Shown here one piece after another: positions 8,118-15,083 of a stretch of DNA of 29,486 nucleotides (positions are counted from its first letter, which is position 1; each line of letters starts with the position of its first letter). Position numbers and translations under genes: made by a program. The stretch is from an uncultured Lentisphaeria bacterium (GTDB lineage: Bacteria > Verrucomicrobiota > Lentisphaeria > Victivallales > UBA1829). Location of the stretch: positions 1 through 29,486 of the forward strand of contig CAJMAW010000020.1 of assembly GCA_905211485.1 (NCBI GenBank), given 5' to 3'. The notes under the pieces are model-generated. The model was not told the origin of the DNA. It made no database searches and was given only the letters and a program-made list of their open reading frames with translations.

Positions 8118-9116
8118 ATGGCACTTTTTGAAAGCTATGAGCGCAGAATTGTTCAGATCAATAAGTTCCTGAACGACAACGGGATTTCCTCTCTGGAGGA
8201 AGCCGAACGGATCACGAAGGGGAAGGGGCTTGACATTTACAAGAGAGTGAAGGACATTCAGCCGATCTGTTTTGAGAACGCCTGCTGGGCCTATCTGGTC
8301 GGTGCGGCGGTGGCGATCAAGCGCGGGCAGACGGTTGCCAGCGAGATTGCCAAGACTCTCGGCGAAGGCCTTCAGTCCTTCTGCATTCCCGGTTCGGTTG
8401 CGGATGACCGCAAAGTCGGACTCGGGCACGGCAATCTGGCCTCCATGCTTCTGCGTGACGAGACGAAGTGTTTCGCCTTCTGCGCCGGTCATGAATCCTT
8501 TGCCGCGGCGGAAGGCGCCATCGGTCTTGCGCGCAGTGCGAACAAGGCGCGCAAAGAACCGCTCCGCGTCATTCTGAACGGACTCGGGAAGGATGCCGCC
8601 CAGATCATTTCCAGAATCAACGGTTTCACCGGAGTCGAGACGGAATTCGACTATTTCACCGGAGAACTGAAGATCCTTTCTGAAAAGGCGTATTCCAAGG
8701 GCGAACGCGCCGCGGTCCGCTGCTACGGGGCCGATGACGTGCGTGAAGGCGTCGCCATCATGTGGAAGGAAGGCGTGGACATTGCCATTACCGGAAACTC
8801 CACGAACCCGACCCGTTTCCAGCATCCCGTCATGGCGACCTACAAGAAGGAACGCATTGAAGCCGGCAAACCCTTCTTCTCCGTCGCCTCCGGCGGAGGA
8901 ACGGGAAGAACTCTTCATCCCGACAACATGGCCGCAGGCCCCGCCTCTTACGGCATGACCGACACCATGGGAAGAATGCACTCCGACGCTCAGTTCGCCG
9001 GTTCTTCTTCCGTTCCCGCCCACGTGGAAATGATGGGACTGATCGGAATGGGGAACAATCCGATGGTCGGCGCTTCTGTCGACGTTGCGGTGGCGGTTGC
9101 CCAGGCGATGAAGTGA
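8118..9116 (+). CDS. GGGtGRT protein
   Basis: A 332-residue protein recognised by its namesake motif GGGTGRT at 259-265, followed by the very conserved stretch LHPDNMAAGPASYGMTDTMG. The ATG at 8118 is preferred over the one at 8100 because GAGGGAG lies about 10 bases before it and because the family starts MALFESYERRI. Other family-like segments are LGHGNLASMLL, CAGHESFAAAEGAIG and NSTNPTRFQHPV. No catalytic mechanism is known for this family. Its fixed pairing with an Fe-S scaffold-like gene suggests it receives or uses a metal cluster. It is co-transcribed with the preceding gene and ends before a strong terminator. Confidence 0.92.
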   Translation: MALFESYERRIVQINKFLNDNGISSLEEAERITKGKGLDIYKRVKDIQPICFENACWAYLVGAAVAIKRGQTVASEIAKTLGEGLQSFCIPGSVADDRKVGLGHGNLASMLLRDETKCFAFCAGHESFAAAEGAIGLARSANKARKEPLRVILNGLGKDAAQIISRINGFTGVETEFDYFTGELKILSEKAYSKGERAAVRCYGADDVREGVAIMWKEGVDIAITGNSTNPTRFQHPVMATYKKERIEAGKPFFSVASGGGTGRTLHPDNMAAGPASYGMTDTMGRMHSDAQFAGSSSVPAHVEMMGLIGMGNNPMVGASVDVAVAVAQAMK

Positions 9117-9202
9117 GGAAGTGCTGGATGGAGCGGCGTCTCCGGTTTCCGGAGAAGGCTTAGCCAGCTTCTTATTGTTTTTCGAGTTTCTTGGAAAAAG
9201 AG

Positions 9203-9240
9203 AGACATCCCCGGAAGTTTTTTCCGGGGATGTCTTTTTT
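9203..9240 (+). terminator. Rho-independent terminator after GGGtGRT
   Basis: A perfect 14-base stem, AGACATCCCCGGAA (9203-9216) with TTCCGGGGATGTCT (9222-9235), a 5-base loop, then a run of T from 9235. It closes the two-gene unit. Confidence 0.93.
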
Positions 9241-9361
9241 TGTCTGATAGTGTCTTTTTTTCCGTTTTTCCTTTTTCTCCTTCCGCGGAAATCGGAAATC
9301 CGGGGGAGGAAGAGGGCGGAAGAACAAGGGAAACAGAGAGGAGGACTTCTCTGTGCCCGTT

Positions 9362-10402
9362 TTACGCCTTCTGCTGTTCCGGAAGCGGGAGTGACGTAGA
9401 AGCGGGAGAGGAAGAGGAGGATGCGCTGCCGCCGTCAGAGACGGCGGAGGCTTCGGGGAATTCCTGGCCTACGAGTTCGAGGAGCGCGTCATTGACCGTC
9501 AGCATTCCGATGATTTTCTGATTTTCGCCCCTGACCATCAGGAGTTTGGAATCCAGCTTGACGACGTTTTCGATGAGTTCAAGCTGAGAGAGACGCGTAT
9601 CGATGAATTTAACTGGACGCATGAGTTCCTTCCATTCCTCTTTTTTGTGGAAGAGGAGATCTTTTGCATAGAGGCAACCGATGATCTGTCCCTGATTGTC
9701 GATGACGGGATAGCGGGAGTGCTGATCGTTGCGCATCTGGCTGAGGACCTCTTCCCGGGAGGCGTCAGCGGGGATGATGCAGACTTTATCAAGCGGGAGC
9801 ATCAGTTCTTCGATGCTTCTTTTTCCGAGCATGGGGGTGTTCCGGATGATCTGTTCCTGAGTGCTGGTGATCTGTTCGGCTTCCCGTGCCATGGAGGCGA
9901 GGGCGGTGATTTCGCCGATATTGACCTTATCGTCCTTTCCCGCGCTGTGTCTGGGATCGAAGGGGCGGTTGATGAGGTGGACGAGGGTGATGAGGGGGGT
10001 CATGATGCGGACGAGATACTTCAGTGTCTGTGCGGTCCAGGAAATGACTCTGGCGTTGAAGCGGACGCCGAGCGTCTTCGGGAGGATTTCCGTGTACTGG
10101 ACCATCAGGATGGTGAAAATCAGGGAAAAGAGCCAGATATAGCTGTTTCCGAAGAGTTCGTCGAATTCGGCGCCTGCGATGGAGGCTCCGAAGGTATGCG
10201 CGGCGGTGTTCAGGATCAGGATGACTGCGATCGGTTTTTCGATGTCCTTTTTGAAGTCCCGGCAGATTTTCCCCTTTGCGGGGGCGCGCTCCGAAATGAC
10301 GGCGATCTGACTCGGGGTGATGCTCAGGAGAGCAGCTTCCATAATGGAACATAAAAATGAAACGCCGAGGGCGATGGCGATGCTGACAATGAAAAGTGTC
10401 AT
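9362..10402 (-). CDS. CNNM (DUF21) membrane protein with CBS pair, HlyC/CorC family
   Basis: The protein has 346 residues. The N-terminal half is a CNNM transmembrane domain with hydrophobic segments near 3-25, 57-76, 88-105 and 125-145, and the conserved EILPKT at 105-110. Two CBS motifs follow (about 200-255, with RYPVIDNQGQIIGCLYAKD, and 265-315, with LLMVRGENQKIIGMLTVND), which bind adenine nucleotides in relatives. Family members are linked to magnesium or other divalent-cation export. The usual C-terminal CorC/HlyC domain is absent; instead there is a Ser/Ala/Pro-rich tail of about 30 residues. GAGGAG lies about 13 bases upstream of the ATG, a long spacing filled with T. It stands alone and is convergent with the GGGtGRT unit. 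Confidence 0.88.
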   Translation of the reverse strand: MTLFIVSIAIALGVSFLCSIMEAALLSITPSQIAVISERAPAKGKICRDFKKDIEKPIAVILILNTAAHTFGASIAGAEFDELFGNSYIWLFSLIFTILMVQYTEILPKTLGVRFNARVISWTAQTLKYLVRIMTPLITLVHLINRPFDPRHSAGKDDKVNIGEITALASMAREAEQITSTQEQIIRNTPMLGKRSIEELMLPLDKVCIIPADASREEVLSQMRNDQHSRYPVIDNQGQIIGCLYAKDLLFHKKEEWKELMRPVKFIDTRLSQLELIENVVKLDSKLLMVRGENQKIIGMLTVNDALLELVGQEFPEASAVSDGGSASSSSSPASTSLPLPEQQKA

Positions 10403-10555
10403 AAAAACAAAAAAACTCCTCTGTGGATTTATGTATCTCTGAGAACAGGAATCCCAGGATTCCTCTTAAAACGACGGCAAGTCGATGAAAAAGGGATGCG
10501 CGATGCAAAAGATAAAACGGCAGGCGGGGTCAATGGTTGCCTGCGCCGGAGGAGA

Positions 10556-10894
10556 TCAGCATCTGAGAGGGACAAAAATCAGGGAGGATTTTTTTACGCT
10601 GCACGCCTCCTGATAGCGGCAGACGTTTTTCATCTCTGCGCCCCGGATGGCTCCGGACACCGCATATTCTTCCCCGGAAAAGCCGGAAGCGGCACTTGCG
10701 GGTTTCCGGAAAAGAACGTGAAAGGGTACGAAGCGACTTTCAAGCAGTTTTTCTTCCGGAGGCTCGGAAAAGGGTGCCGATGGATCGTTCAGGAAGGAAG
10801 ATGTGTCCCCGGAATAAGGGAAAAGCAGCCCTCCCAGGCATCCCATCCAGAAAAAGACGATCAGACATAATCGATATTTGCTTTTTTTCTTCAT
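10556..10894 (-). CDS. Small hypothetical protein with N-terminal hydrophobic anchor
   Basis: A 112-residue frame starting MKKKSKYRLCLIVFFWMGC: a lysine-rich start and one hydrophobic stretch (about 8-27), then a polar region. It could be a membrane-anchored or secreted peptide. The Cys19 context (WMGC) is not a good lipobox. No family is recognised. There is no ribosome site, but a promoter-like pair lies directly before the ATG (see 10903-10930), so the mRNA could be leaderless. Coding quality of the C-terminal half is poor, so the call is tentative. Confidence 0.45.
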   Translation of the reverse strand: MKKKSKYRLCLIVFFWMGCLGGLLFPYSGDTSSFLNDPSAPFSEPPEEKLLESRFVPFHVLFRKPASAASGFSGEEYAVSGAIRGAEMKNVCRYQEACSVKKSSLIFVPLRC

Positions 10895-10902
10895 GACGGG
10901 CT

Positions 10903-10930
10903 AATATAGCAGGCAATTCCCGGAAAGCAA
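10903..10930 (-). promoter_or_regulatory. Promoter-like pair giving a leaderless transcript
   Basis: On the minus strand, TTGCTT (10925-10930) and TATATT (10903-10908) are 16 bases apart. Only 8 bases separate the -10 box from the ATG at 10894, so the predicted start of transcription falls on or next to the start codon. Confidence 0.5.
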
Positions 10931-11173
10931 ACAGGTGATGAGAGATTTTTATTCTTCTGCGTTCACGCGATCTTTTCTCTCTTTTATTTCTCTTTCTCTT
11001 TTCCCCCTCCTTATCTCTGTGCTTTTCTTTTTTCCTTTTTCCTTTCTTTTTTCTTCTGATCTGTCCTGGGACTTTGTTTCGTGAGGAGGGGCCGCCCATG
11101 CCCGTCGAAGTTCCGGATCCTGAAGGAGCCGGATTCCTGTGGGGAAAAAAGGAGAAAAAATGATTCTGCGGAG
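10931..11173. other. Intergenic stretch without recognised feature
   Basis: A pyrimidine-rich stretch (10945-11065, many TTTTC/CTTTT runs) between two divergent small genes. No RNA gene, conserved frame or clear terminator seen. Confidence 0.4.
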
Positions 11174-11202
11174 TTGAGAAAGGAGTCGGGAACTTATATG
11201 AT
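11174..11202 (+). promoter_or_regulatory. Sigma70-like promoter of the small zinc-ribbon membrane gene
   Basis: TTGAGA (11174-11179) and TATGAT (11197-11202) are 17 bases apart. Predicted start near 11209, which is downstream of the ATG at 11203 and so supports the ATG at 11266 as the translation start. Confidence 0.65.
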
Positions 11203-11265
11203 ATGGTGCATGGAGCGCTGGAATGCTTTTGGAATCTTGAGAAAGGGAAAGGAAGGAATCCGGAT

Positions 11266-11577
11266 ATGCAAATGGGGGAAGAATACATTTCGCAGATACT
11301 GATTGTGCTTGCGGTGATTGTGCTGTTGCTGCTTGTGCTGAGGAGTCTGGCGTGCAGGCGGAGGCGTGCAGGGAAGAAGGGAGCGGATTCCGGACTGCAT
11401 GTGATATGTCCGAATCCGAATTGCGGATATTGCGGGGAGGGGAGGCCTTGCGGGGGAACATCGGTGATTCTGCTGATTCTGCTTTTCAGTCTGGGGATAG
11501 TGCCCGGGATACTGTATTTGCTGTTGAGCGGGAGTCCGGGAGTGATTTGTCCGAGATGCGGGATGCGGATCCGGTGA
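11266..11577 (+). CDS. Small membrane protein with split Cys-rich ribbons
   Basis: A 103-residue protein from ATG 11266 with GGAAGGA 8 bases upstream. Order of parts: a hydrophobic helix (about 9-26), a basic patch (CRRRRAGKKG), a cysteine cluster CPNPNCGYCGEGRPC (about 48-62), a second helix (about 66-87) and a terminal CPRCG. The second helix could bring the two Cys-x-x-Cys ends together as a zinc ribbon on one face of the membrane. No family recognised. It is a single-gene unit with its own promoter; function unknown. Confidence 0.62.
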   Translation: MQMGEEYISQILIVLAVIVLLLLVLRSLACRRRRAGKKGADSGLHVICPNPNCGYCGEGRPCGGTSVILLILLFSLGIVPGILYLLLSGSPGVICPRCGMRIR

Positions 11578-11706
11578 GGGAGAGGGGTGCAAGGAGCCTT
11601 TTCGCGGAAGCGGACAGAAAATCACGGATGTCCGCCGAAAGATAAATTCGCATGATTCCCCCGTTGCAGTCTGAGTCAGCCGGTCCGGCGCTCGAAAAAA
11701 AAGACA

Positions 11707-11742
11707 CGAAAAAACACGCGGATTTTTTCATCAGCGTGTTTT
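11707..11742 (-). terminator. Rho-independent terminator, minus strand
   Basis: AAAACACGC (11711-11719) pairs with GCGTGTTTT (11734-11742) across a 14-base loop. Read on the minus strand, the stem runs into TTTTTT, so it can end the small gene whose stop is at 11787. It may also stop plus-strand transcripts. Confidence 0.6.
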
Positions 11743-11786
11743 CGGAATGGGCTTCAGATACCCGTTTTTTTTTGTGGATTCAGGCT

Positions 11787-12014
11787 TTATGTAAGCCGTC
11801 TTTTATAAAGCTCCGGATGCTTCGCCAGCCATTCCTGATACAACTTCAAAGTCTTCGGAGACGGAACGAAACCCTGGTTCTTGACTCTCCAGTGAATGCA
11901 TCTCATATTCTTTTCATGCTGATCCTCATTAAATTTTTTTCCCGCGGGAGTAGCGGCAAAAGCGGCAGCCCGGAGTTTATCCATTTTTGATGGGATATAC
12001 CATTCTTCCTGCAT
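11787..12014 (-). CDS. Small hypothetical protein (75 aa)
   Basis: ATG 12014 has GGAGGT about 7 bases upstream, a clear ribosome site; a TTG further up is less likely. The product is soluble, basic and helical-looking with several aromatic residues (EEWYIPSK, IHWRVKNQGF, YQEWLAKHPELY). No family recognised. Base use is more AT-rich than the glycan operons. It starts one base after the stop of a truncated frame that abuts the CRISPR array, so it may be the survivor of a two-gene unit. Confidence 0.6.
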   Translation of the reverse strand: MQEEWYIPSKMDKLRAAAFAATPAGKKFNEDQHEKNMRCIHWRVKNQGFVPSPKTLKLYQEWLAKHPELYKRRLT

Positions 12015-12015
12015 T

Positions 12016-12266
12016 TCACACCTCCACAATGGCTATATGTCGTAATCCGTCTTTTACGATATCTTCCTTAATATAACCCGGTTCCCACGCTTGTAAAGCG
12101 CGGAATTTAAAAGCACCTCTTTGTCGGTATTGATCCACGAATAGTGCCCGATGAATGCACCGTTTCGGCTGCGGACTACATGGAACAAGATCTTGTAAAG
12201 GGCGAAATATTCACATAGTTCTTTGCTGCGGATATGCTTACAGATGTTGAGATCTGTGATTTGACG
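12016..12266 (-). pseudogene. Gene remnant against the left edge of the CRISPR array
   Basis: Two overlapping minus-strand frames are open here without a normal start codon. One (12016-12210, 64 codons, ending GLRHIAIVEV) stops one base before the ATG of the next gene, as an operon partner would. The other (12054-12266, 70 codons, with FHVVRSRNGAFIGHYSW) runs into the first CRISPR repeat. Both have protein-like composition. The simplest reading is a gene cut by the array or by a frameshift. Which frame was real is not decidable from this sequence. Confidence 0.35.
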
Positions 12267-13343
12267 TTATTTGAACGTGTGTTATATTTTTCTTAGACAA
12301 TTTTTCTATATTTCTTGAGTTGTGATTTGACGTTATTTGAACGTGTGTTATATTCCACAATCATGAAACTCACATGGGTCAGAGGTTGTGATTTGACGTT
12401 ATTTGAACGTGTGTTATATTAGTCGAACACGAGGATAACCATGAGAATTTGTTGTGATTTGACGTTATTTGAACGTGTGTTATATTCTCTGCTCGTAAGC
12501 AGATTCACCGGTTCGCGTTGTGATTTGACGTTATTTGAACGTGTGTTATATTACACTATGTTGAATAGGAGTGGTGAGAGAGGTTGTGATTTGACGTTAT
12601 TTGAACGTGTGTTATATTTATACGAAAGTAGTGGCAAGCCCTTCGTTGGTTGTGATTTGACGTTATTTGAACGTGTGTTATATTATTACGACGGAAGATT
12701 TCCCCTACCTGGTAGTTGTGATTTGACGTTATTTGAACGTGTGTTATATTAGAAAAAAAGCTACACACAATTGTATCGAGTTGTGATTTGACGTTATTTG
12801 AACGTGTGTTATATTGGATATCTTCCTCGTCTGAAAAATACTTCTGTTGTGATTTGACGTTATTTGAACGTGTGTTATATTTCCTTTGACTCGACAGGAA
12901 TAATGTCTTCGGTTGTGATTTGACGTTATTTGAACGTGTGTTATATTTGAGCACATCATTTTCAACAGAGACGATCGGTTGTGATTTGACGTTATTTGAA
13001 CGTGTGTTATATTCGCCGTCAAAATTCGGCAGTGGCCGGGTAAGTTGTGATTTGACGTTATTTGAACGTGTGTTATATTCCAGGTGCGATTTTGCCAGTT
13101 TCTGAGTCAGTTGTGATTTGATGTTATTTGAACGTGTGTTATATTCGACGCGCAAATTTCCGTAACACCCAGCGAGTTGTGATTTGACGTTATTTGAACG
13201 TGTGTTATATTACTGGTCGTAAAGATGCGGAAATTTATTGAGTTGTGATTTGACGTTATTTGAACGTGTGTTATATTTTTCCGGGGCGTAACTTTTCAAG
13301 TCGGAAAGTTGTGATTTGACGTTATTTGAACGTGTGTTATATT
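12253..13343 (+). CRISPR. Type II-C CRISPR array, 17 repeats and 16 spacers
   Basis: The 36-bp repeats begin GTTGTGATTTGACG and end GAACGTGTGTTATATT. They start at 12253, 12319, 12385, 12451, 12517, 12583, 12649, 12715, 12780, 12846, 12912, 12978, 13044, 13110, 13176, 13242 and 13308. All spacers are 30 bases except the eighth (12751-12779), which is 29. Only two repeats vary: the first has TC instead of GT at its outer two bases, and the one at 13110 has C to T at position 13 (13122). Spacers are all different, and I saw no match to the rest of the window. The orientation is set by the tracrRNA, whose anti-repeat pairs with the GTTGTGAT end of the repeat when transcribed on the plus strand. 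The array therefore faces the cas genes. Confidence 0.98.
12327..12354 (+). promoter_or_regulatory. Promoter inside each CRISPR repeat (coordinates of first intact copy)
   Basis: Within the repeat, TTGACG (positions 9-14) and TATATT (31-36) are 16 bases apart, and TG one base before the -10 makes it an extended -10. Every repeat has this arrangement; the copy at 13110 has TTGATG. The start would fall about 5-8 bases into the following spacer. This matches the known per-repeat promoters of type II-C arrays in Neisseria and Campylobacter, here with a better -35. Confidence 0.8.
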
Positions 13344-13406
13344 ATTGGGCTAAATAAGTCCTTTAATAAAAACAGGTTCCTGTGGAATATGGCCGCTCCG
13401 CGGACG

Positions 13407-13751
13407 CTAGAAAAGCTCCAGCTGGATCGGCGCGGACGGCGGAGGAACGGTTTTCCTGCCGACAAAGGTCCGAGTCTCGCTGAACTGACGGTCCGTCACC
13501 TTCAGCACCGTCACAATCCCTTCCGCAGGAACCATCGCCTGAATCCGTTTGATGTGCACCTGCACATTCTCCTCCCCCACACAGGGGCGGATATAGACCG
13601 AAAACTGCAGCATCTGAAATCCGTCCTTCAGCAGATCCCGCCGGAAAGCCCCAGCCGCTTTCCTCTGCCCCTTCGTATTCGTCGGCAAATCAAACATCAC
13701 GTAAATCCACATCGCCGCATACCTGCTCACTGCCTGATAGGATGCACTCAT
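13407..13751 (-). CDS. cas2: CRISPR-associated endonuclease Cas2
   Basis: A 114-residue Cas2 from ATG 13751, which overlaps the cas1 stop as ATGA; a later Met (13712) is possible but loses the coupling. WIYVMFDLPTNT (14-25 from this start) is the first beta strand with the conserved Asp. The rest follows the ferredoxin-like fold (FRRDLLKDGFQMLQFSVYIRP, then IVTVLKVTDRQF) and ends QLELF. Cas2 forms the core dimer of the Cas1-Cas2 integration complex. It is the last cas gene; 63 AT-rich bases separate its stop from the array. No csn2 or cas4 is present, which defines subtype II-C. Confidence 0.95.
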   Translation of the reverse strand: MSASYQAVSRYAAMWIYVMFDLPTNTKGQRKAAGAFRRDLLKDGFQMLQFSVYIRPCVGEENVQVHIKRIQAMVPAEGIVTVLKVTDRQFSETRTFVGRKTVPPPSAPIQLELF

Positions 13752-14743
13752 TCCCGCACAAACTCCGGATATCTCACTGCCTTCTCCTCCCCGAGAAAAC
13801 AACGTACCAGCGAAGCCGTCGCTAAGGTGATGCTGTTCAGCAGAGGGCGTTTCTCCCCTCCCGTCTGAACATCCGCCGCCAGAAGACGAAGAAGAGGCGC
13901 TTTCTGATCCTTCCCCAGTTCCGCAACGGAAAAGGTCTCCAGTGAGGAAAAAACCGCCTCGTCCACAAACGCGCGGAACGGTTCCATCACGTCATCCGCC
14001 AGACCGAAGGCATTGTACTGGTTCGAATGGTGGATCCCCGCCGCACAGAACAGCCCCGAACCCGTCAGCGCCCGCGCCACCGCGGCTCGGAGAATCGCGT
14101 ATCCGTAGTTCAATGCCGGATTCGGCGCATCTCCCTCCGGATCCCGCAGAAAGGAATTCCCGGACCGCAGCGCAAGGGTGGAAAGCTGCTGGAAATAATA
14201 CCGTGCCGCCACCGCTTCCGCATTCCCGGCATCCCCCGCCTTCACCGCTTTGGACAGCACGCGAAGACGCGAATCCGGAAGCCCCAGGCGTCTCAGGCAT
14301 TCCGCCTGGTTCCGGATCTTCGCCTGTACCGTCTGGCGCCATAAACGTGCCTTCAGACCCGCGGACGCCTGAAGCTGCGCTTCCGTATGGCGCTGAGTCA
14401 GCGTATGCCCCGAATACGCCTGCAGCATCGCCGAAGGCATGTGCGAAGAATCACAGATGACAAGCGCGATGTTTGCAGATGCCAGCGCATTCAGACACGC
14501 CGTCGTCACCGTGAGACGCAGCGACTCCAGCACAATCAGGCCGACATCTTCCAGCGGAAAGGTCCGTTCCTCCGGGAAAAGCGTTTCCTCCTCCCCTTCT
14601 CCCGCTTTGCTCCCTTTCTTCTTCTGCCTGCTCCCCCCCTCCGCCGCCGTCTCCGTCTCTCCAGGCGTCTGCCGATATGCCAGAAGAGACTGTTTGAGAT
14701 ACAGGCGGCCGGGCGAACTGAAAAAGAGTGTCCGTTTCAGCAT
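13748..14743 (-). CDS. cas1: CRISPR-associated integrase Cas1
   Basis: A 331-residue Cas1, slightly longer than usual for type II. The N-terminal beta domain starts MLKRTLFFSSPGRLYLK and the catalytic helical domain follows. Expected metal ligands are Glu176 (NAEAVAARYYF), His238 (AAGIHHSNQYNAF) and the acidic cluster 250-254 (DDVMEP). Residues about 26-60 are an acidic and basic low-complexity insertion (GSRQKKKGSKAGEGEEE) within the beta domain. Type II Cas1 proteins usually have only a short turn there. It integrates new spacers with Cas2, whose start overlaps its stop. GGGGG lies about 12 bases before the ATG. Confidence 0.95.
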   Translation of the reverse strand: MLKRTLFFSSPGRLYLKQSLLAYRQTPGETETAAEGGSRQKKKGSKAGEGEEETLFPEERTFPLEDVGLIVLESLRLTVTTACLNALASANIALVICDSSHMPSAMLQAYSGHTLTQRHTEAQLQASAGLKARLWRQTVQAKIRNQAECLRRLGLPDSRLRVLSKAVKAGDAGNAEAVAARYYFQQLSTLALRSGNSFLRDPEGDAPNPALNYGYAILRAAVARALTGSGLFCAAGIHHSNQYNAFGLADDVMEPFRAFVDEAVFSSLETFSVAELGKDQKAPLLRLLAADVQTGGEKRPLLNSITLATASLVRCFLGEEKAVRYPEFVRE

Positions 14744-14851
14744 AGATGCGTTTTTACCCCCTTGTTTGGATTCCGGTGTGGTTTTTCTCCAGCGCTTTTT
14801 CGGTTTTGTGTGCCCCCCTTTTTTACGGAGGGGGCGTTCTTCTTTTCGAGC

Positions 14852-15083
14852 TTATTTCAGAAAATGGATTTCCCCGTCGATGGCGATGGCAAAATCAATC
14901 CCTTCAAAAATCAGGTGCCCGGAGATTTCCTTTCTCTTGATTTTCAAAAGCTTTGCCGGTTTTTTGAAGTTGATGGAAGCGGATTCTATCACCCCAGTTT
15001 CCTTCTTCATTGCGTCATGCACATCCACAGAGGATCTGGCTTCGCGGTGATAGCGGAGTCTCAGGGTAGGCTGGCTGCCTTTT
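14852..15083 (-). pseudogene. Out-of-frame C-terminal segment of Cas9
   Basis: Past the cas9 stop, a different frame continues without a stop from the A4 run at 15080-15083 to TAA at 14852-14854. It adds GSQPT plus 70 residues (LRLRYHREARSSVDVH..., ending AIDGEIHFLK) that look like the beta-rich end of a type II-C Cas9. There is no good start or ribosome site, so it is not an independent gene. One extra A in the run would join the two frames into a protein of about 1228 residues. The remaining gap to cas1 is then only 108 bases. Confidence 0.75.

Noticed and set aside
12441..13155. Long open frames across the CRISPR array on both strands
   Set aside because: They translate the repeat over and over with variable spacers between; no ribosome site. 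They are artefacts of a repeat whose 66-base unit keeps the frame.
14852..15064. Separate small gene between cas9 and cas1
   Set aside because: No convincing start or ribosome site, and the product continues the Cas9 C-terminus in sense and position, so it is treated as the displaced end of cas9.
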